From Branchinecta lynchi (lineage: Eukaryota > Arthropoda > Branchiopoda > Anostraca > Branchinectidae), in assembly GCA_023053575.1 (NCBI GenBank), contig JAKZAP010000003.1, forward strand, positions 33,052,228 to 33,116,227: a stretch of DNA of 64,000 bases. Direction: 5' to 3'. The notes under the pieces are model-generated. The model saw only the letters and a list, made by a program, of their open reading frames with translations, searched no databases and was not told the DNA's origin. The position numbers were made by a program, and so were the translations under genes. This document shows, piece by piece, positions 59,801 to 64,000 of the stretch; position 1 is the first letter of the stretch, and each line of letters opens with the position of its first letter.

Positions 59801-62800
59801 GTAACATTAAAGGACACCTGAATGAAGAGTACCAAGTATCATCCCTATCTGTATGACTTCCGTAAACATTGCCTGCAGAAAACCCAATGCAAATACGAAA
59901 TAGTGTTTCCAAGCTATGATTTTTGCTCCATTTTGCGTCTGTCCTTATTTCAGTACCGAACAATTTTAGAAATGAACAAATGTCTCCAATCAACCGTTCT
60001 TCTGGAATATTTTATAACCAGGTAAGCCCAAGCGTATATCTAGAAGAAACTCCAATACGATCGGGCCAGCGCTGTACAAGATTTGAATGAATTGCGCTTT
60101 TTGACTTGGAGTCTGCATGTGCAAATCTCCAGAAATGAAAACGTCACGCTCAGGAGAAGAATGCTCTCCGTGGCCACGTCTGTAAATGCATTCTCCATGG
60201 TGTGTTCAAGTATGGTTTCATTGTTCAGGTGTCCTCTAAAATGAAATAATTATAGTTTCATTAGAACTTTTATTCATTTCATTACAAGTTCGTTTTGTAT
60301 AAGCTTGAGCTCGAAGAGCTTCTTGCCAAGAAGCGAGGGAGATTTTGCCAAGAAAAGCCTGAATATCGCTAGAATATGTCTCAGCTGATCACTTGTCCGT
60401 TTATCATTAAATAAACGGACATTTTAATCATTTGTTTCGTTACTTTTTCCAGTAATGGTGTAAATTGTCTGTTTTAGTCGGGTAGGCTTCAGATTTTTTT
60501 ATATTGTGGGTCTGACGTGACGACACGTAGTTTTAACCTGCCCAATTTTGCAGGAACTAAGCGAAAGCACTGTACAAAAAATATTGCAATATTTTCTACT
60601 ATATTGGATTAATATTGTCTATACTGAGATAAGCTGATCTCTAATTCGGATTAATCTTATCCCATTAGAGATAAGATTAATCCCAGTGGCAAATAATGCA
60701 GTTAACTTTAATCCTTACTCGGAGAACCTTTTTACAGAGAACGCCTTCGTTAACGCAACATCAGGAAATGTCTCCGCGTCTTAAGGCCTGAAGGTTTCGC
60801 CATCGTTCGTCGGTAAGAATGCTTGTCCCATACAAGTGCGCTTGAACTAATGAGGCTTCAGCAATCGTTACTGGGTTTCTACTCGCTTGCACGAGTGGAA
60901 CCACGGTTTGGGACTACACAAATTAATCCGAAGGCAGGAGATAGGGCTTAAAGGACATATTATTATTATTATTTTTAACTTTTAATTCAGCTTTCGCCAT
61001 AAACTAACATACAAATAACAAACAAACAAAAACAACGCTATGGTACAACATCAATGTATCTCCAGCAGATGCCTCCAAACTGGTAGATTGTGGAAAATGG
61101 GGTTTGCTGCCACGATGATAAGACAGTTCTCCGACCGCCATAACCTTACAACCAAAGATGACCGGACTTTACGAGCAAGTTCATCAAAACTACAGCAATG
61201 GTTCTGGACAAATGCCTGACTTATGCTCTCTCAAGCCGGCAGACGAATCAGACGCCTAAATATTATCTTGTAACAAGCCTCCAGATTACAGTACGACCTG
61301 TTAGTACAACGATAACATAAAGCTAGCGCAAAAAACCGGTAGCAATACGTCTTTAACAGCCTAATGTTATTCTTTTGGGTTTTATCGACCCCTTGTGAAT
61401 TCGAACCGACGAAATTGCTATATCGCATGCCTCAAACCTAAGCGGTAAAAACAAGACTAAAGGTTTCGACGGGATTCCAAAAATTTCATATTTAATCCAG
61501 ACAATTGAGTCTTGCAGATATCCGGTCTTCGCCAGACTCCTTGAACATTTTTACCATTAAATTTAGAAATAGACAGAGTTCAATGGCTATTCATCTGAGA
61601 AAACCAAGTTAATATATGGATTGAGCACGTAAGTTTACCCCTACACGCCATATCTACTTTGACGAAATCGATCAAAGCTTCTGCCAAATTTCCAGTTTCC
61701 GCCGGATTCCAGACGAACTGCGTGCCCGCAAATAAAATAAAGCTCAAAAACGAATTCAGCGTATCTCCCTACTCCTGTATTGAACCACTAATCAACTTCA
61801 GATAAAACCTTAACTTTTAAAAAAATTTCCAGTTTAAGCCGGATTCCGGTCGAACTATATGTCCGAGTAGAAAATTGTTGTCATATACGGACTCAGCCTG
61901 TTTTCTTACGCCTAAATCGGACATTTAATCAAGCTCAAATAAAACAAACATTTAAAAAAAAAATTCTGGTTTTAGCCGGATTCCCAGCGAGCTATTTGTC
62001 TGTATTTGTCTATATCGTGCTGACAGACGGACGTACAGACGGACAAATTTTACGAAGTAATAAGTATCCCTCCCTTCACTTACGTTTTGGGATCCCTAAA
62101 ACACTCAAGAAAACTCAAACTTAATCTTATACGGTTATAGTTGAGAGTGACAAACGGATATATCAGCTGAATTTTATTCGGACGATATTTCGGACCCTCT
62201 TGGCCAGTCTCAAGCTGCGAAGTGAAGTTCACTTCCTAGCTTGAGCGGCTACGGAGGGCCAAAATATCGCTCGAATAAAGTTCAGCTGACGTATCCGTTC
62301 GTCACTATCAACCATGATTCGGAGGCAGCTTAAGCTGAGAGAATATTATAAACCTTTACGGCTCTCAGCAATCTTCGGGAAATTTGGATTTTGCATATCA
62401 ACTCAAGTTGCAATAGTTGCGTTTTTGCAGATACCATGGTATCTGTTACTACGGTAACTGAATCCGCAATTATTCGTTTTTGCGGTTACCGTGGTAAATG
62501 ATACACGGTAGCTCTGAAAAAACGACTTTTGCCGAAAATGCACGTTTCGCAGTCGTCCCAAAAGAAAAACGGATATTCAGTTACATCACTGTGCTAAACT
62601 TCTTTCTCACCAATTTCACAAAATTTGATGAAAGTGAGATGACTTTTCAGATACCATGATCAGTCAGTTACTACGGTCGGACCGTGGTATCTGAACATCA
62701 GATCCCACGATAACTGGCCAGATAGCACGATAACTGCAAACACGCCTTTTGACCGTGGTATCTACAAAAACGCAACTAATTGTCTTGCCAACAAACCAGT

Positions 62801-63234
62801 AAAACCTCTCTCGGTTTCCAACCATTTCAGGTAAATTTGAGATCGGCTTTGTGCTAGTCAAATGTCTCATTGATAAGTCATTTGTCGTTTCGAACCAGCA
62901 TGAACTTCCTAGACAAAACCTCCTGTCGGTTAAGTGTGAATACTTCAATACGAATACGTAATCGCTCAGAATAATAGCTACAAAATGTTCTACAAAAGTA
63001 GCTGCAACACACAACTGAGATCATAAAAGCTTCAAAGGATGATGATAGACGTTCGGCTGTAACACGTTTACTAGTACGGCTAGTATCAGTTGTACTACTT
63101 GCACAGCGATTAAGATAAGCTAAATAACAGGTACATAAAGTTAAATCATACTTTTTGAAATCCCTGATGTCACGTCTGACCTGTTCCATCTGCTCATATC
63201 GGGTCCCGTGGATCAGGTTGTCCGCTCTCTCTGC
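47797..63234 (-). CDS. ISYNA1: Inositol-3-phosphate synthase (partial gene, 7 exons)
   Basis: Gene-level entry. Exons in transcript order are 63152-63234, 59519-59690, 56947-57189, 51542-51650, 50386-50612, 49323-49447 and 47797-47830. Phases fit at every junction and give about 330 residues. That is the C-terminal 55-60% of an enzyme that is about 560 aa in vertebrates. The enzyme converts glucose 6-phosphate to 1D-myo-inositol 3-phosphate with NAD in the cytosol, the first step of inositol synthesis. Family blocks seen are [102 protein letters not shown] and FRQRAGIEN. The lysine-bearing FKSGQTK loop and the LLKAPL junction are catalytic regions in the yeast enzyme. The N-terminal NAD-binding half lies past the right edge. 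Confidence 0.96.
47831..49322 (-). other. Last ISYNA1 intron
   Basis: Contains two unrecognised plus-strand ORFs (47923-48243 and 48355-48609) and repeated TTCGGTTCRCCGT and AACTGCCGTTT motifs at 48010-48190. No known element. Confidence 0.4.
48355..48609 (+). CDS. Hypothetical 84-aa ORF in an ISYNA1 intron
   Basis: [20 protein letters not shown] start, a basic middle ([12 protein letters not shown]), then an acidic, regular stretch ([18 protein letters not shown]). No family recognised. ATG start and TGA stop, but no obvious promoter or poly-A signal. It may be a fragment of an old mobile-element gene or chance. Confidence 0.15.
   Translation: MVHETMFIQPVKENATMYKFKRNFSQRRTTKMKAANLTEEQIFDVCDIIFDDANLFHEQGSDILDHLHFWSLLRFRATMVDLGV
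49323..49447 (-). CDS. ISYNA1: ISYNA1 penultimate exon with stop overlapping the donor
   Basis: Acceptor GATTCATAG precedes 49447. The exon starts [20 protein letters not shown] and ends NHHLMLEQ, the conserved C-terminal region (yeast has KAPLTRPGFHPVNGL). It can end at 49323 with donor GTGAGA. Unspliced, the next codons read R and TGA, so the protein would stop at 49319. Spliced to 47830, the arginine codon is completed and the protein continues [10 protein letters not shown]. Confidence 0.88.
50386..50612 (-). CDS. ISYNA1: ISYNA1 exon
   Basis: The 227-nt exon is flanked by TTTTACAG and GTGAGT. Two bases finish glycine, then 75 codons start [17 protein letters not shown], continue through [16 protein letters not shown], and end [12 protein letters not shown]-flanked MITE starts about 80 bases upstream in the intron. 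Confidence 0.96.
50694..50888. mobile_element. GTTGCGTTTTTGC MITE, copy 1 (partial)
   Basis: Starts AGTTGCGTTTTTGCTGATAC and shares the interior (GGTAACTG, CCCAAAAGAAAAACAGATAT, TTCTTTCTCACCAA) with the full copy at 62.4 kb. The right half is missing. It begins 81 bases upstream of an ISYNA1 acceptor. Confidence 0.75.
51542..51650 (-). CDS. ISYNA1: ISYNA1 exon
   Basis: The 109-nt exon is flanked by TTTCCAG and GTAAGC. It starts [20 protein letters not shown] and ends [10 protein letters not shown] plus the first base of a glycine codon. It matches the family block leading to [16 protein letters not shown]. Confidence 0.95.
51960..52909 (+). repeat. Family A element, copy 7, degraded
   Basis: Core sequences are diverged; the tail is clear (GACGGACAGACAGACGG at 52837-52857 and GTTTTGGGATCCCAAAAAA at the end). 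It is the oldest-looking copy and lies in an ISYNA1 intron. Confidence 0.7.
53458..53793 (+). CDS. Hypothetical 111-aa ORF in an ISYNA1 intron
   Basis: The reading ends GENGWQ-like and [17 protein letters not shown] with a TAG stop. The surrounding 53.05-53.8 kb lacks recognised repeats. No family recognised; low support. Confidence 0.12.
   Translation: MRFPARDSQPVFFTSHFYGPHPLRILTQVPCSVASSVFSSHVSFELKTESNTNGLGRVSNPVPGSLTQNTGDENGWQCNVLGFDYNTLIAEKATNVFENISYIFDGFDNPF
53925..54790 (+). repeat. Family C element with palindromic 140-bp array
   Basis: Starts TTCCTTGGAACATTC and a TTTCGG repeat. Five units then follow, built round GGGCAACTGGGCCCAGATTG CCC-type palindromes at about 54119, 54267, 54413, 54549 and 54684, spaced 135-148 bp. 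No coding potential. Confidence 0.7.
55080..56346 (+). pseudogene. Degenerate LINE reverse transcriptase copy
   Basis: The RT core is readable with stops and frame changes: [49 protein letters not shown] and YFDDLSLAE (altered from the usual YVDDT form). It continues [35 protein letters not shown] and [13 protein letters not shown]. The 3' end has an ATTGAA-like tail near 56330-56346. It lies in an ISYNA1 intron opposite to the gene and cannot encode a functional enzyme as it stands. Confidence 0.85.
56541..56905. mobile_element. GTTGCGTTTTTGC MITE, copy 2
   Basis: Inverted relative to copies 1 and 3. Rich in TATCGTGGTATCTGATACCA palindromes, ends TGGTATCTGTAAACACACAA. The end is 41 bases from the donor of the ISYNA1 exon 56947-57189. 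Confidence 0.78.
56947..57189 (-). CDS. ISYNA1: ISYNA1 exon, catalytic core
   Basis: The 243-nt, 81-codon exon is flanked by TTCTTACAG and GTAAAC, phase 0 at both ends. It holds [28 protein letters not shown] and [16 protein letters not shown], then QFRSKE. All are nearly invariant in the family. MITEs abut it on both sides, ending 41 bases and starting 160 bases away. Confidence 0.97.
57349..57679. mobile_element. TGTCAGAAGTTTCATAA palindromic MITE
   Basis: 331 bp. The left arm TGTCAGAAGTTTCATAATAT and TAGCTGTTATGTTTTT returns inverted at the right end (TTATGAAACTTCTGACA). An inner pair AAAAAGAGCCGAAAC and TTTTTCGGCTCTT extends the palindrome. A related remnant lies at about 2325-2400. It starts 160 bases upstream of an ISYNA1 acceptor. 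Confidence 0.78.
57680..58179 (-). other. ISYNA1 intron segment
   Basis: A CGAAATGAAATGACG imperfect repeat (57882-57910) and a GATA repeat with GAAAGTTTATTGTAAAAATC (58078-58112), possibly another LINE tail. Nothing else seen. Confidence 0.35.
58180..59040 (-). mobile_element. LINE 3' end copy 1
   Basis: Minus-strand reading contains [36 protein letters not shown] and [20 protein letters not shown] across a frame change. This is the conserved C-terminal block of CR1/L2/RTE-like ORF2. About 340 bases of 3' UTR (58185-58520) follow and are shared with the copy at 60.97 kb. It lies within an ISYNA1 intron. Confidence 0.78.
59519..59690 (-). CDS. ISYNA1: ISYNA1 exon
   Basis: Acceptor TCCTCAG precedes 59690 and donor GTAAGT follows 59519. 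One base completes the split codon and 57 codons follow. They start [20 protein letters not shown] and end [21 protein letters not shown] is a hallmark of the enzyme. Confidence 0.95.
59808..60239. mobile_element. TTAA-flanked MITE, copy 3
   Basis: Inverted relative to copies 1 and 2. TTAA and AGGACACCTGAA at the left, TTCAGGTGTCCT followed by CTAA (one change) at the right. Lies about 120 bases upstream of an ISYNA1 acceptor. Confidence 0.82.
60568..60738. mobile_element. CACTGTAAAAA MITE, copy 2
   Basis: CACTGTACAAAAAATATTGC at the left, inner TAATCCCAGTGGCAAATAAT and TTAACTTTAATCCTTACTCG at the right. Same design as the 15.0-kb copy, in inverted orientation and more diverged. Confidence 0.65.
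60961..61440 (-). mobile_element. LINE 3' end copy 2 (UTR only)
   Basis: Starts with a short TTA array and repeats the 3' UTR of the element at 58.18 kb (TTTAATTCAGYTTTCGCCAT, ACTAACATACAAATAACA and so on) in the same orientation. The coding C-terminus is lost or truncated. Two independent insertions of one family 2.8 kb apart. Confidence 0.7.
61450..62101 (+). repeat. Family A element, copy 8, short
   Basis: Head ACAAGACTAAAGGTTTCG, about two diverged monomers, a short GACGG run and the end ACGTTTTGGGATCCCTAAA. Lies in an ISYNA1 intron. Confidence 0.75.
62141..62311. mobile_element. CAGCTGAATTTTATT palindromic MITE, complete copy
   Basis: The left arm TTGAGAGTGACAAACGGATA then TATCAGCTGAATTTTATTCG matches, inverted, the right arm ATAAAGTTCAGCTGACGTAT then CCGTTCGTCACTATCAA. 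The short centre contains CAAGCTGCGAAGTGAAG. 171 bp. Confidence 0.8.
62415..62777. mobile_element. GTTGCGTTTTTGC MITE, copy 3 (complete)
   Basis: Ends GTTGCGTTTTTGCAGATACC and GGTATCTACAAAAACGCAAC, flanked by TA on both sides, about 360 bp. TA duplication fits Tc1/mariner-type mobilisation. Non-coding. Confidence 0.85.
63152..63234 (-). CDS. ISYNA1: ISYNA1 exon
   Basis: The 83-nt exon is flanked by TTTTTTTCTAG and GTATGA. It starts [18 protein letters not shown] and ends VRRDIRDFK, then two bases. It corresponds to the family block ERADNVLTGSKQEQ followed by IRDFK. The upstream partner exon (family ending FIAANQ) was not seen in 63235-64000. Confidence 0.92.
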
Positions 63235-63393
63235 CTAGAAAAAAAGGTAATTTGACTAATTTTTTTTAAATTATGTTAAACTACCTGGAAACCACAATAG
63301 CTTTTCGCACATCGCTATCCTAACTACTTATTGTAAAAGAGACAGTAACGTTTTATTCACATAAGCAGTTTACTGATTTATTGTTTATTAACG

Positions 63394-63490
63394 AACAAGA
63401 CCAAAGGTTTCGGTGAGATCCCAAAAATTTAATATTTGATCCAGACAATTGGGTCTTGTTTCGCCAGATCTAGTCTTCGCCAGGGGTGGC
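63394..63490 (+). repeat. Family A element, copy 9, head only
   Basis: AACAAGACCAAAGGTTTCGG through CAGACAATTGGGTCTTG, then lost into a G-rich and poly-T stretch. Head-only truncation. Confidence 0.7.
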
Positions 63491-64000
63491 CCGAAGGGGG
63501 GGTGAGGGGGGGATCCGAGTCGTTTAATTTTTTTTTTTTTTTTTTTCTCTGCACAGCTTCAGTCGTAAGCCAGTCCCCGAAGAAGTCGTTTAAACCAGGT
63601 TTTGTAACCCGATAGGTCGCAGACATGATTCATGGGGGCAGCAATGCGGCTACCTGTTCTACTCCCATGGGATTTGGATCTGCCTAACTTCGGTCTTTCA
63701 GATTTTAGCCTGTCAAAATTACAATAGGTTAGTTGTTAAAGTGAAGTCTGACTGGTAACATTGAAATACCTTATAGACCAAAAGCGAGAGACAAGGTTAT
63801 GTGCATTGATTTTGGGTCATCTTTGGCTATAAGTGAAAAAAGAAGGAATAGAATTTTTAAACATAACGGAAAAGCCATCAGAAATCAAATGACCGGAAAC
63901 CTGCGAAACAAGTGTGCCCAGAACAGATCGAAAAATGTCGATTACAAAGAGAGGTTGAGGTAGGAACAACGCTTCACCCGAAATTCGTTTCCCAAGACAG
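63491..64000. other. ISYNA1 intron, right edge
   Basis: G-rich run, poly-T (63530-63546) and a possible LINE C-terminus remnant; no exon encoding the expected upstream FIAANQ block was found. The rest of the gene lies outside. Confidence 0.4.

Overview
This is a window of nuclear genome from a multicellular animal, most likely an invertebrate. Coding sequence is broken into short exons with consensus splice sites, introns are kilobases long, and most of the rest is transposon-derived. No prokaryotic, organellar or viral gene set is present. The species cannot be fixed from the sequence. Tandem-repeat elements with an adjoining GACGG microsatellite recall elements described from bivalves and other marine invertebrates, but that is only a hint. 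Two host genes were recognised, both on the minus strand and arranged in tandem. ISYNA1 (inositol-3-phosphate synthase) runs from about 63234 down to 47797. Its first half lies beyond the right edge. Seven exons encode about 330 residues in continuous phase up to the C-terminus. TTC27 (tetratricopeptide repeat protein 27, orthologue of yeast Emw1) runs from 30996 down to about 2027. Eight exons encode about 690 residues. The N-terminal exons and the extreme C-terminal exon were not found. One TTC27 intron uses a GC donor. The ISYNA1 penultimate exon carries a stop codon that overlaps its own splice donor. Layout from left to right: 1-2.0 kb, no recognised gene; 2.0-31 kb, TTC27 exons separated by introns packed with repeats; 31-47.7 kb, a nested transposon landscape holding one intact-looking non-LTR retrotransposon (35.4-39.3 kb), a foldback element with 9-bp target-site duplications (41.9-43.8 kb) and a pair of inverted MITEs flanked by TATA (44.8-45.8 kb); 47.7-63.2 kb, ISYNA1 with repeat-rich introns; 63.2-64 kb, an ISYNA1 intron without a recognised exon. 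The repeats fall into a few groups. There are LINE 3' ends with different microsatellite tails. There are many short palindromic or TIR elements: an hAT-like one with an 8-bp duplication, a TTAA-flanked family, a TA-flanked family and others. Three families (called A, B and C here) combine a tandem core with short palindromes, and A and B also carry GACGG runs. Family A has a 137-bp monomer and at least nine copies in 64 kb. Exon borders were derived by hand from splice sites, reading phase and recalled family similarity. No alignment or expression data were used.
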